Assembly (NCBI RefSeq): GCF_009729205.1
Contig: NZ_VTHB01000005.1
Coordinates: 419,919 to 483,918, forward strand
Direction of reading: 5' to 3'
DNA length: 64,000 nucleotides
DNA from: Mycobacteroides sp. CBMA 271
GTDB taxonomy: Bacteria > Actinomycetota > Actinomycetes > Mycobacteriales > Mycobacteriaceae
Position numbers and translations under genes: made by a program
Part shown: piece after piece, positions 28,348-37,964 of the stretch
Layout: each line of letters begins with the position of its first letter
How positions within the stretch are numbered: position 1 is the stretch's first letter
The notes under the pieces: generated by a model
The model's database searches: none
Seen by the model: the letters and a program-made list of their open reading frames with translations, nothing else
Told to the model about the DNA's origin: nothing

Positions 28348-30065
28348 TGGCCCGCATCACGGTTGTGGGGGCAGGTCAGTCCGGGTGTCAACTGGCGCTT
28401 GGCCTGCTCCAAACTGGCCACGAAGTCACACTGGTCAGCGACCGCTCACCCGATGAGATCCGCACGGGTCCAGTGCTATCGAGCCAATGCATGTTCGACT
28501 CAGCGCTGACCACCGAGCGAGAGCTAGGTCTCGATCACTGGCGCGGCGCGTGCCCTGACATCAACGCTGTCGCTATAACTGTGACTGGCGCCACCCCTAG
28601 CACATGGTCGGCTCCGCTGTCGGCGCCGGCGCAGGCTGTCGATCAGCGCGTGAAATGCGCTACATGGGCCGAAGAGGTGCAAGAACGGGGCGGCACACTT
28701 GTGGTGCGCAGTGCCGACGTCACTTATCTCGAAGAGTGCGCCCGCACTCACGACCTCGTGATCATCGCGACCGGTCGCGGCGACATCGGACGCCTGTTTC
28801 CCCCCGACCACGAGCGATCGCCTTTCGATCGTCCGCAGCGAGTGCTGGCTCTGACCTACATCACCGGGATGCGACCCCGATCCGACGACGCCACGGTCGC
28901 TTTCACCTTGGTACCCGGCGTCGGAGAGCTCATCACGCTGCCTGCACTGACCGCCAGCGGTCCTTGCGACATCCTGGTCTTCGAAGGCGTTCCCGGCGGC
29001 CCGATGGACTGCTGGGACGACATCACCGACGCCGACGGGCACCTCGAACGCTCGTTGGAGTTGCTCGCGAAATTCGCACCCGCCGAATTCGATCGTTGCC
29101 ACGACATCGCACTCACCGACGACGGAGGAGTACTGCGGAGCAGATTCACCCCGCGCGTACGCGGACCGGTCGCCACCCTCCCGTCAGGTCGCGCGGTGCT
29201 GGGGATCGGAGATGCGGTCGTCCTCAACGATCCCGTGACTGCCCAGGGCGCCAACCTGGCCGCGCAGGCCGCCACCTATTACCTCGACGCTATAAACCGC
29301 CACAATGGTCGCGGCTTCGACGAAACCTGGATGCGCGCCACGTTCGAGAAGTTCTGGCGTGGTTGGGCGCAATGGGCTGTCGAATGGACAAACTCGATGC
29401 TGGAACCTCTGGCCGGCCACCAAACTGCGCTTCTGGGCGAGGCCAGCGTCAATCCCGCACTGGCAGCCGCGATCGCTGACGGCTTCGACGATCCGCGCCA
29501 GTTCTTTCAGTGGTGGTTCGACGCCGAGGCCGCCACCCGCATCCAATTCGAGAAACGTGTCGCACACGCGGGCCGGTTCCAGGCCCAGGATCTGCGGTGC
29601 GCACTCGGTCAGTATGCCACCGGGGTCGCAGTCATCACGGCCCGCGGCGCTGACGGACGCCGAGTCGGGATGACGGTGAACTCCTTCACATCGGTATCGA
29701 TGGATCCCCCGCTGGTGCTGTGGTGTCTGGGCAAGAATGCGCCCAGCTTGCCCGCGTTCGTCGAGGCCACCCACTTCGCTGTCAACCTCCTGGCCGCAGA
29801 CCAGGACAACCTGTGCCGGCAGTTCTCCACCCCCGCCGCGAACAAGTTCGCCCAGCTGGAATTGGTGGAAGGAAAGGGCGGCACGCCAGTGCTACCAGAT
29901 GTCCTGGCACGCTTCGAATGTCGCACCGCGCAATGTCTAGAGGCCGGCGACCATCTCGTAGTTCTCGGCGAGATCGAGAGTTTTGAAGTTCTTGGAGGAC
30001 CCCCATTGGTCTTTCATGCCGGTTCCCTGCACGGGGGTTGCCTCGATGCCTACACACATTCGTAA
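28347..30065 (+). CDS. styA2B: self-sufficient styrene/indole monooxygenase, StyA2B-like fusion
   Basis: The 572-residue protein fuses two enzymes. Residues 1 to about 410 are a second StyA-like oxygenase (VGAGQSGCQLALG, LSSQCMF, VLNDPVTAQGANLA). Residues about 415-572 are an StyB-like flavin reductase (ALGQYATGVAVITARG, MTVNSFTSVSMDPPLV, HAGSLHGG). The reductase makes reduced FAD from NADH for the attached oxygenase and probably for StyA1 as well. The start is fixed by the TGATG overlap with StyA1. The first halves of both genes are clearly paralogous. Indigo-forming indole oxidation is common in this group; whether this strain uses styrene, indole or a substituted relative is not known. Confidence 0.92.
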   Translation: MARITVVGAGQSGCQLALGLLQTGHEVTLVSDRSPDEIRTGPVLSSQCMFDSALTTERELGLDHWRGACPDINAVAITVTGATPSTWSAPLSAPAQAVDQRVKCATWAEEVQERGGTLVVRSADVTYLEECARTHDLVIIATGRGDIGRLFPPDHERSPFDRPQRVLALTYITGMRPRSDDATVAFTLVPGVGELITLPALTASGPCDILVFEGVPGGPMDCWDDITDADGHLERSLELLAKFAPAEFDRCHDIALTDDGGVLRSRFTPRVRGPVATLPSGRAVLGIGDAVVLNDPVTAQGANLAAQAATYYLDAINRHNGRGFDETWMRATFEKFWRGWAQWAVEWTNSMLEPLAGHQTALLGEASVNPALAAAIADGFDDPRQFFQWWFDAEAATRIQFEKRVAHAGRFQAQDLRCALGQYATGVAVITARGADGRRVGMTVNSFTSVSMDPPLVLWCLGKNAPSLPAFVEATHFAVNLLAADQDNLCRQFSTPAANKFAQLELVEGKGGTPVLPDVLARFECRTAQCLEAGDHLVVLGEIESFEVLGGPPLVFHAGSLHGGCLDAYTHS

Positions 30066-30214
30066 ATCTTCATCCCTTCGTCCGGAGCAGGGGAGTGCGT
30101 TCCCCTGTCGCGTTCGCTGATGCCCTGAACCAGTGCATTTCACACAACGGCACTCGAGTGAATACCTGCTGGCGTCCTGCCTGCGGTGCATGACGAAAGA
30201 AAGGTTTCAGGACC

Positions 30215-31588
30215 ATGAGGAACACAAGAGAGCGTGCATTGGCCGCTTCAGGTTACATGTCCTGCCCGCGCCACTGGGGAGGTAGGGGATCTAAATTCTT
30301 CACTGCCACAGTAATTCTCGTTCTTCTCACGATGTTCGGGCTCACAGCAGCCCCGGACACACGCGCCGATGACCGTGAATTTGAGGAGTTCTACACGCCA
30401 CCGGAACCGCTCCCGTCGGGTCGGCCCGGGGACGTTATCCGCTCTGAGCCCTCACGCATGGTGTTGGAGCCGTCCGGTCAGTTGGGCGAATTCGTTGGAA
30501 CCGGAATGCGGATCATGTACCGCAGCACCGATGCCCGAGGAAACCCCGTCGCTGTCACCGGCACCTACATCGAGCCTGATGTCCCTTGGGCCGGCAGCGG
30601 CCCGAGGCCGCTGTTGGCCTACGCGACCGGACCGTATGGGGTTGGGGAGCAATGCGCACCATCGCGGATGTTCAGTCAGGGTATCCATTTCTCCCAGGGT
30701 TTTGACCTGATGTTCAACTACGAGGAAGGCTTCATCGCAACCTTACTTGCGCGCGGGTTTGCGATCGTGGTCACTGACGGCGTGGGGATGGGCATCCATT
30801 CCCAGTCCTCGCCCCAGTTCCTGAACCGTGTCGCGGCAGGAACCGCGCTGATCGATGCCGCGCGGGCCGCAATGAAACTACCGGGTACATCGCTAAATCC
30901 GCATGGGCCCATAGCATTCTGGGGCTGGGCATCCGGTGGGCAGGCCTCCTTGTCGGCTGCCGAACTGACACCCACCTATGCGCCGGAACTCAATGTTGCC
31001 GGGACATACGCAGCAGCGCCGCCCACCGATATCGCCGCAGCCATTCCCGGGATCGACGGTAACTTCCTAGCAGTGATTGCCGGCTACCTTTTGCGGGGCA
31101 CCATCGCGTCGTACCCAGAGACTCAAGAGCCCCTACGGGATTCGCTGACACCCCGGGGTCTGCAGATGCTCGACTGGAGCGGGCACACCTGCCTCATGCA
31201 GGGCGGGATCGACTACGCTTTCCGCCATCTGCAGTTCTGGTTCAAACCGGACCTAAATCAACTGATCGAAACCGACCCTTTCAAGGGCATCCTGGCCGCG
31301 CAACGGATCGGGAACATCAGACCCAGGGGACCGGTCTACATCACTCATAACCGGTGGGACCCCTTCTCGCCCTACGAATCTGCTCGCCAGACTGCAAAAG
31401 ACTGGTGCGCGATGGGTGCGGACGTCACGTTCTGGACCAACGAAGAACCGCCGCTGTTCAATAAACTCGACATCAACAGCCTGCTGCCGCAATTCGTCGA
31501 TGGCGAGAGAAGCATCGCCTGGATCACCGACCGATTCAACGGTGTCCCGGCTGCACCTAACTGTGCGGAGATTTCTCAAGACTCCTGA
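30215..31588 (+). CDS. secretory lipase-family protein with atypical nucleophile elbow
   Basis: The 457-residue protein has an N-terminal membrane/signal segment (about residues 27-50) and the features of secretory lipases of the LIP family: YATGPYGVGEQC, FAIVVTDGVGMG, and late WDPFSPYESARQ. At the nucleophile elbow, where relatives have a pattern such as GYSQGG, this protein reads GWASGG. Aligned without gaps, Ala takes the Ser position and Ser sits one residue later, so activity is uncertain. A ribosome-like AAAGAAAGG precedes the ATG. Its connection with the cluster is only positional. Confidence 0.78.
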   Translation: MRNTRERALAASGYMSCPRHWGGRGSKFFTATVILVLLTMFGLTAAPDTRADDREFEEFYTPPEPLPSGRPGDVIRSEPSRMVLEPSGQLGEFVGTGMRIMYRSTDARGNPVAVTGTYIEPDVPWAGSGPRPLLAYATGPYGVGEQCAPSRMFSQGIHFSQGFDLMFNYEEGFIATLLARGFAIVVTDGVGMGIHSQSSPQFLNRVAAGTALIDAARAAMKLPGTSLNPHGPIAFWGWASGGQASLSAAELTPTYAPELNVAGTYAAAPPTDIAAAIPGIDGNFLAVIAGYLLRGTIASYPETQEPLRDSLTPRGLQMLDWSGHTCLMQGGIDYAFRHLQFWFKPDLNQLIETDPFKGILAAQRIGNIRPRGPVYITHNRWDPFSPYESARQTAKDWCAMGADVTFWTNEEPPLFNKLDINSLLPQFVDGERSIAWITDRFNGVPAAPNCAEISQDS

Positions 31589-31898
31589 TGCGGATGCTGA
31601 GCAGAGGGCAACTGAATGCGATGCGGCCGGATCGCGCGCCATTGACGGCGATGAATACGCGATGCCCTGGGTATGCGGACCGATCTGTTTGCACAGACCG
31701 AATGTCATGATATCGCCGCCCCTTTCCCGTCCAATAAATCTGGCCGAGTGCGGACGCTGTTTCAGACGACAACTTGCAAGCGTCTGAATGTTGCGCTGCA
31801 GGTGGCCTTTCAGCAGGGACTAGATTGTGCGCAAGACTGGCGGGTTTTGCAGCCGGGAATGCGGCGTGAGAACTGTGGCCTACCAACCAAACTCGGAC

Positions 31899-32582
31899 TC
31901 AATCGGTGGCCACTGAAGGCTTCTGCTGCGCCCTCAGAATCACGTTATGGGCAAGTTCGTGTCCAGCACCGCTAGTCGGCGATTCTCGTGGGACCAGAGT
32001 ATCGATGGAGATGTGCCAGTTTCCACGTAGAAGGGCGGCAATCATGTCGGCGGGCAGTACATATTCAGCCGGATCGATCCCGCGGGCCTTGGCTTCGTCT
32101 CCGTCAAATCCAGCGTGATAGACCATCAGCAACAACCCGCCTGGCGCCACCGCTTCGAGCAGTGCACGTTCACAGTCGCGCTGTGCAGAGCTGCGCAATG
32201 CGGGGTAATGCACAGAAACCAGATCGAAAGAAGCTGGCGGAAACGCTGCGTCGAGAAGGCCGGCGCAGACCCACTGCACCTGCACTCCCGCATGTATGGA
32301 TCGCGCCGCGGCTCGATCCAATGCAACCTGGGAAACATCCAGTCCCGTAACTGCCCAGCCTTGTAGTGCCAGCCATACGGCATCGGCGCCTTCACCGCAG
32401 CCCACGTCTAGCGCTTTGCCGCCGGGCGGGACCTCACGCACCTCTTCCATCAATGAGAAGTTGGGCTCCCCGCTGAAGAATTCAGCTTTGCTGGCGTATA
32501 GCCCATCCCACTCCGCTCCAGACTTCGGCATCGTCGCTGGAGTAGCCCCGCGGTCGGCTGGCTGACCCGTTGTTGCTGTCAT
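31899..32582 (-). CDS. class I SAM-dependent methyltransferase (TehB/UbiE-like)
   Basis: The 227-residue protein has the SAM-binding motif I LDVGCGEGADAVWLA, an acidic end of beta-2 (GLDVSQVAL), and motif III-like LLLMVYHA. The N-terminal W(D)GLYASKAEFFSGEPN is like methyltransferases of the thiopurine/tellurite-resistance type, which act on small molecules. The start at 32582 has AAGGAG 9 bases upstream; two earlier ATGs lack support. It converges with the lipase-like gene, with 310 bases between them holding no recognisable gene. Substrate is unknown. Confidence 0.85.
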   Translation of the reverse strand: MTATTGQPADRGATPATMPKSGAEWDGLYASKAEFFSGEPNFSLMEEVREVPPGGKALDVGCGEGADAVWLALQGWAVTGLDVSQVALDRAAARSIHAGVQVQWVCAGLLDAAFPPASFDLVSVHYPALRSSAQRDCERALLEAVAPGGLLLMVYHAGFDGDEAKARGIDPAEYVLPADMIAALLRGNWHISIDTLVPRESPTSGAGHELAHNVILRAQQKPSVATD

Positions 32583-33121
32583 ATGGTTCCGCTCCTTCAT
32601 CTCCACCTCGACATGACAGTCGAAGTCTCGTCTTTGACAATCGCTTTCAAGATTCGGCGGACTCTTGCCCAAAGCGCCACGGGCACAAACCCTGCGTGCC
32701 GTCTGGATCTCCAGTGCTCAGACCAATCAGGGCCTTCGCGTGAGGACGGGAACCTGTTTCGCTATACCTCCAACCTGATCACCTGTCCACGTTGTTGGCA
32801 AATAATCTTGCCGAATCGGCAAGATGCGGCGTCATAAGGCCTGGCGTATCTACCGTGTTGGCTTCCATCCGCGCGACGATTCCTGCGCCGCTGTCGTCGC
32901 CGTTGACACCTCCACCCAGAACTGGTGGCACAAACATGCGCCACATGCTCAGCGGCTTGACGGGGAGCGGACTTCTAGCACGCAACCGCATAGCCGACAG
33001 CGCTCGCAATCGGCCTAGCTGGCCCGGACTGGCCCCCGCCAGCGACTCGACGGCATCGAGGCGTCTCTTGCCTCGCTCAGGGATGACTGCATGCTTCGGC
33101 TCGCAGATCGACGATCATGCG

Positions 33122-33202
33122 GTGGCCACTAATATGCGGAAACCACCACCGGATCCGTAGATGGCCATGATCATCCGGAAAATGGCCAACTAAATCCGGA
33201 AA
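33122..33202. repeat. 21-bp tandem repeats, possible insertion-element end
   Basis: Three alignable 21-base units lie at 33122-33142, 33161-33181 and 33182-33202. Each follows (A/G)TGGCCA, 5-6 variable bases, then T(C/G)CGGAAA; the last two are directly adjacent. Repeated transposase-binding units of about two helical turns are typical of IS21-family ends. A short GGACA(A/G) hexamer repeat (33203-33220) follows. No transposase is present. The surrounding 32583-34197 holds no supported gene and may be decayed mobile DNA. Confidence 0.45.
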
Positions 33203-34197
33203 GGACAAGGACAAGGACAGCAGGGGCAGATCATGCATCCGTTGCAATAATCAGACTTCTAACTGACATAATGTGTCTTATCGGCATTAGATACATGCTG
33301 GGGCGCCATCAGGAGCGTTCCGGCAGTACAGCCCTCGGGTTCACCCAAACCGATTTCACCCACCCGCCGCCAGGAATGATTGTCCGCGCGTCCGCGTTGC
33401 TGGGCGTGCGTCATACATCGACGCGACTACCCGAACAGCGCCGGCCAACCATGTGCCTAAAACTGCTCGCGCACAACCTGTTTCGACGATTAGGCCCACA
33501 TTTGGCCGTCCAGCCCCACCGCCCAGAACCGTCACTGTGACGTTTCGTTCGGTTGAGGATCCCCAGGTGGGCTCACCTCGCCGCGTCAACCCATCGCACA
33601 TGGGACGGCAACCAATCGCCAGCCAAGCCGAGAACGTCCGATACTCATCCGAATCGACCCGGGCCCGGGCAATGCCGACTTACGCGGAACGACATGACGA
33701 CCGCCTTGTGACGAAGCACCGCCAATAAGGTGCGCCCCGACCCCCGTCGACCGAAGCCTAACCGGACACCCATAAGTGATTGAGCAGCACTACCCCACCG
33801 ACGAGCCCTCCACGGGGGGGAGTCGCCGCCATTACGTCACTGTGACGATTAAGTCACGGATCCCCTTTCCTCACAATGACTTTGGCAGCGAAAGATCCGC
33901 GGGTGCGTGCATCTGCGTACCCGCGGCATGGTCGGCAGCCTGGACCACCTCATCCAGGCCGCCGCAATCCAGTTTCCAATCGACCCACACGGCAGCGGGA
34001 TGCCATACAAAGGCGAGCTTTGGTGACTGCACAGCACTAGATACAAGCCGAGTCCGGCTGCCGAGATCTTCCTGAGATCGCACTCCACGTCGCCTCGGCA
34101 CCCGCAATACTTGGCACGAACACCATCGAGTACCTGGTGCGCTGTCCATGCTCGAAGGTGGCCAGTCCAGCGGCGCACAGGGAAAGGACAGAGACCT

Positions 34198-35358
34198 ATG
34201 GGGCTACGGTCGAATTCGAAGAGCCGCTTCGGGGTCGGAGTGTTCGACCAGATCGTCAATGCGCAGCCATGGCCGACTGCGCCGTTGCGTGCAAACTATC
34301 TTGGCGCGGTGGCCGCCGGCGCGGACTCGTTTTGGGTAGGCGATCATCTGAACTCTTTGTTCCCCCGTTCGATCGGCACGCGCCGCTACGTCGGTGCAGC
34401 ACGTCTGGTCCCGAAGGTCGACGCGATCCTCGAACCCTGGACCGTGCTTGGCAATCTCGCGGCGCGCAATCGGATCGGGCGCCTGCGGCTCGGAGTCAGC
34501 GTCACCGACGCCGGTCGCCGAAACCCCGCGGTCACTGCTCAAGCGGTCGCGACACTGCATCTGCTCACCGGCGGACGGGCGATCCTGGGAATCGGAACGG
34601 GCGAGCGCGAAGGCAACGAACCCTACGGCGTGGACTGGTCCAAGCCGGTAACAAGGCTGGAAGAAGCCCTTGCCACCATCCGCGCCCTCTGGAACTCCGG
34701 CGGCGAGCTGATATCCCGCGATTCGCGGTACTTCCCGCTGCACGATGCCGTCTTTGACCTGCCTCCCCACAAAGGGAAATGGCCCGAAATCTGGGTGGCT
34801 TCACACGGCCCGCGCATGCTCAGAATCACCGGCCGCTACGCCGACGCCTGGGTACCAGCGCTGATCGCCCCCACCGATTACGCCGCCGGACTGGATGCAG
34901 TTCGAAGCGCCGCCTCCGACGCCGGCCGCGACCCCATGTCGATCAAAGGGGCCTGGCAAGGATTCGCAGTCGTCGGCCGCAACCGCGACGACGTCGACGA
35001 GGCGCTAAGCAGCGACGCCATCAAGTCCACTGCACTGCTAGCCCCAGCAGCGTGGTGGGAGCGCCATGGCGTTTCACATCCGCTCGGCCTTGCCGGTGGG
35101 GCTACAGACATCATGCCCCAACTGATCGATGAACAAACCGCACTGTCTTACACCCGCCAAGTCCCACAATCATTGCTAAAAGAGGGTTTACTGACCGGCA
35201 CTCCCAACGACATCGTCGAACAGGCCGCCGCATGGCGAGACCAAGGCGTCCGCCACATCACACTGGGAAACATCAGCATGTTACAACCGAACTTACGCAA
35301 GGGACTCGCGTCCACTCTACCGTTCCTCCAGGCGATCCGTGGACTGAAGCGCCTCTAA
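34198..35358 (+). CDS. LLM-class (F420-dependent-type) oxidoreductase
   Basis: A 386-residue luciferase-like TIM-barrel protein: [11 protein letters not shown] at the start, [66 protein letters not shown]. Mycobacterial relatives use F420 rather than FMN, including phthiodiolone-ketoreductase-like enzymes; the GIGTGE region fits this group. The ATG at 34198 has AAAGGA 11 bases upstream. It appears to be a single-gene unit after a gene-poor stretch. Substrate unknown. Confidence 0.87.
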   Translation: MGLRSNSKSRFGVGVFDQIVNAQPWPTAPLRANYLGAVAAGADSFWVGDHLNSLFPRSIGTRRYVGAARLVPKVDAILEPWTVLGNLAARNRIGRLRLGVSVTDAGRRNPAVTAQAVATLHLLTGGRAILGIGTGEREGNEPYGVDWSKPVTRLEEALATIRALWNSGGELISRDSRYFPLHDAVFDLPPHKGKWPEIWVASHGPRMLRITGRYADAWVPALIAPTDYAAGLDAVRSAASDAGRDPMSIKGAWQGFAVVGRNRDDVDEALSSDAIKSTALLAPAAWWERHGVSHPLGLAGGATDIMPQLIDEQTALSYTRQVPQSLLKEGLLTGTPNDIVEQAAAWRDQGVRHITLGNISMLQPNLRKGLASTLPFLQAIRGLKRL

Positions 35359-35647
35359 GCTAAGCCAAGCAGGCACCGCATCCGCCGGCGGCCAAAGTTC
35401 GTGGCCACGCCTGGGACCACACGCCATCCACGCAGGCCCAGCCGCGACATTCCCACCGCCTGATTACTTCAAAACCGCTCTGATGAAACGCTTCTCGACT
35501 CAGTCTCGATCCAAGACCGACTACTTCGTTGACCCCAAATCGGCACAGTGACGTTTCAACCACCTGCGGCCAGACGTTGGAACAGTTCCCACGAAGCCCG
35601 TTCTACCCAGTTGCACAACAGCTTTCCGTCTTCACGCACTGACACCG

Positions 35648-36550
35648 TTACTCTGTGGTCCTGATTGTCCTGTCGCGGTCAGCACTGCGGTGGTCGATTG
35701 AGCTTTGGGTGACGGCCCAGCTGCCTAAGATTTGTATCGCTTGCGCCGATTGCGAATTCGGTTCGGCGGTGTAACCCACTAGGGACAGCCCCGTAGCCGC
35801 GGTAACACTCAAGACGTTGTAGGTAAGCGTGAGTTCACCGACTGCCGGGTGGTGGAACCTTTTGGCGCCGTGCCGATGCGCGATCACATTGTGAGCGGCC
35901 CAACGGGTGCGGAATTCGCTACTACGGGTTGCCAATTCGCCAATGATCTGCGTGATGGCGGATGAATGTGGCGAGCGTGCAGCCTCAGCCTGAAGCAGTC
36001 CGACCGCCTCGTCTGCCGTTGCTTTCCACTGAGGAAACAGATGGTCGGCTACCGGGTCGAAGAAGATGAAACGGGCTAGGTTCGGTATGCCGGTCGCGCG
36101 ATCGAACACCGGTGCATACAACGCTCGACCTAGGGAGTTAGCTGCCAGGACATCAAGGCATCCAGTCATGACGACGGCGGGTGCGTCGTGCATGCTGTCC
36201 ATCAGGGCCTGCATGCCGTCGGGAATGATGTGTTGATTGGTGCGCCTGGTTGCCGTGCCGCTGCGAGTGGCGACAGCGGCCCGCGCGAGATTGAAAAAGT
36301 GGGCGGTCTCATCGTCGGTGAGTCGTAACGCGCGGGCGACAGCGTTCAACACCTCATCGGAGACGCCTGCTAGTTTGCCGCGTTCGATTTTGGTGTAGTA
36401 CTCGGTACTGACTCCAGAAAGCTGGGCAACTTCTTCACGCCGCAGTCCGGGCACGCGGCGGCGGTGACCAAAGGGCAAACCCGCGTCGTCGGGTCGCAAC
36501 CGAGCGCGGCGGGTCATCAGAAACTCTCTGATGTCCTTGGCAATGTCCAC
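35648..36550 (-). CDS. XRE-family regulator with MmyB-like ligand-binding domain
   Basis: The 300-residue protein begins with a helix-turn-helix (about residues 10-80; LRREEVAQLSGVSTEYYTKIERG) followed by a helical MmyB-like domain (about 110-275), where WKATADEAVGLLQAEAARSP and the RFHHPAVGELTLTYNVL segment are typical. These regulators control a divergent small-molecule enzyme, here the alpha/beta hydrolase starting at 36685. The end differs from paralogues by a Ser/Asp/Arg-rich tail. The effector is unknown. Confidence 0.9.
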   Translation of the reverse strand: MDIAKDIREFLMTRRARLRPDDAGLPFGHRRRVPGLRREEVAQLSGVSTEYYTKIERGKLAGVSDEVLNAVARALRLTDDETAHFFNLARAAVATRSGTATRRTNQHIIPDGMQALMDSMHDAPAVVMTGCLDVLAANSLGRALYAPVFDRATGIPNLARFIFFDPVADHLFPQWKATADEAVGLLQAEAARSPHSSAITQIIGELATRSSEFRTRWAAHNVIAHRHGAKRFHHPAVGELTLTYNVLSVTAATGLSLVGYTAEPNSQSAQAIQILGSWAVTQSSIDHRSADRDRTIRTTE

Positions 36551-36578
36551 ACACCTCAGGTTAGAGCAGTGTCCTTAC

Positions 36579-36610
36579 GTTATAGGGGTTCTGGCTATCC
36601 CCCCCATAAC
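36579..36610. promoter_or_regulatory. inverted repeat between XRE regulator and hydrolase
   Basis: GTTATAGGGG (36579-36588) and CCCCCATAAC (36601-36610) are inverted, with one mismatch and a 12-base spacer. They lie centrally in the divergent intergenic region, so this is the likely operator of the XRE regulator. Confidence 0.5.
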
Positions 36611-36684
36611 AGGAAACTCCCTAGCCCAGCCGACACAACTTAACGTTGTGGTCAACATCGAACAGCAACGGAAGGATTGATCTC

Positions 36685-37602
36685 ATGCCCGACGACAATG
36701 CCCAGGCCGCATTCGACAACTTTGTGCAACTGTGGACGACCGGGACCACCGCGGGCCGACGCGCCCCTGTGCTGCGCCGCCCTGACGAGATCGGGCTGGA
36801 CTACGAAGATGTGACGTTTCCATCAATGGATGGTGTCCCGTTGGAGGGCTGGTTCATTCCCGCCGATTCGGATCGGCTGATCATCCACAATCACTTCCTG
36901 CCCGGGAACAGGTACGGCTATCCGGGGCATTTGCCCGAATTCGGTGGCCTCGGTGGATTTGAAGTGAACTTCCTGCCCGAGTACAAAGCGCTGCACGATG
37001 CTGGCTACAACGTGCTGGCTTACGACATGCGCAACCACGGCATGAGCGGTCAGGGCAACGGCGGCATCGCCGGCATCGGGCTGACCGAGTACCGCGATGT
37101 CATCGGCTCACTGCGCTACTCCGCTACACGAGCAGACACCAAAACCATGAAGAAGGCGCTGCTGTCGGTATGCCTCGGCGCTGACTCAACGGCAGTCGCG
37201 TGGTCTAAGCATCCCGAGGAGTTCTCCGAGATTCAGGCCATGGTGATGCTGCAACCAGTCTCCGGCAAGTACATCGTCGAAGAATTCGTCAAGGCCATCG
37301 GCATGGAGGAAGGTAGCTACGTCAAGTTCGACAACGCCGTGCACGAGCGCACCGGCTTCCGCCTCGACGAGCAGTCACCGCTAGAGCACGTCAAAGCAGT
37401 CACGGTGCCTACGTTGGTCGCACAGGTGCATGACGACACGATGACGCGCCCACAAGACGTCCAGGACATCTACGACGCAATCCCGGTCGCCGAGAAGAGC
37501 TTGTATTGGATTGAGGGAACCGACCGACGATTCGACGGCTACAACTTCTTCGGCGTTCACCCCGACATCCCGATCCAGTGGTTCGACAAGCACGTTAGCT
37601 GA
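36685..37602 (+). CDS. alpha/beta hydrolase
   Basis: A 305-residue alpha/beta hydrolase with an N-terminal helical lead and the motif VLAYDMRNHGMSG (strand 4 turn). At the elbow, where a Ser-containing GxSxG would be expected, the sequence reads LSVCLGADST, so Cys may be the nucleophile or this may be a non-canonical member. A late His region is not obvious. GGAAGG precedes the ATG at 36685. Divergent partner of the MmyB-like regulator. This set resembles a regulator/hydrolase pair found in many actinobacteria, without known substrate. Confidence 0.8.
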   Translation: MPDDNAQAAFDNFVQLWTTGTTAGRRAPVLRRPDEIGLDYEDVTFPSMDGVPLEGWFIPADSDRLIIHNHFLPGNRYGYPGHLPEFGGLGGFEVNFLPEYKALHDAGYNVLAYDMRNHGMSGQGNGGIAGIGLTEYRDVIGSLRYSATRADTKTMKKALLSVCLGADSTAVAWSKHPEEFSEIQAMVMLQPVSGKYIVEEFVKAIGMEEGSYVKFDNAVHERTGFRLDEQSPLEHVKAVTVPTLVAQVHDDTMTRPQDVQDIYDAIPVAEKSLYWIEGTDRRFDGYNFFGVHPDIPIQWFDKHVS

Positions 37603-37605
37603 CAC

Positions 37606-37649
37606 TTGCGGTACGGGGGCACGCCCAAGGGCCCGCCCCCGTACCGCAA
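37606..37649. terminator. long perfect hairpin after the alpha/beta hydrolase
   Basis: Two 15-base arms (TTGCGGTACGGGGGC at 37606-37620, GCCCCCGTACCGCAA at 37635-37649) pair perfectly around a 14-base loop, starting 4 bases after the hydrolase stop. No T-run follows. It should serve as a terminator and may also protect mRNA. The rest of the 37603-37964 gap shows no gene. Confidence 0.7.
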
Positions 37650-37964
37650 ACCAGACCGACCCCACGACCACCACCACAGGGATGATCAGGAACATCGCTC
37701 CCCCGATCACCCGAAAGAGTTGTGGGGCAAGATAAAAGAGACCTTCTCCCCCACAGCCACTTGCTCGTTTTCACCTGATCTGTCACAGAGCTTTCTAGAT
37801 TCATGGTGTGCGGGCGTCTTCGGCGCCGGTTGCTAGTGACGTTGATTTGGAGTTCGTCTCCAACGGTCAACGCCACCAGATTCCGCTGCATCGCTGTGAC
37901 ACAGTTCGATTCGAGCCGACATCACCCGCGCGCCTACAAAACCGAACTGGTCAGCTCCAGCGAT

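Noticed and set aside
30143..30167. ACAACGGC and GTGAATACC before the lipase-like gene, similar to the AraC-type half-sites
   Set aside because: Spacing differs (18 instead of 20), bases diverge, and no hexamer lies at the required distance.
33203..33220. GGACAA/GGACAG hexamer repeats
   Set aside because: Only three units; not CRISPR-like and too short for a separate feature.
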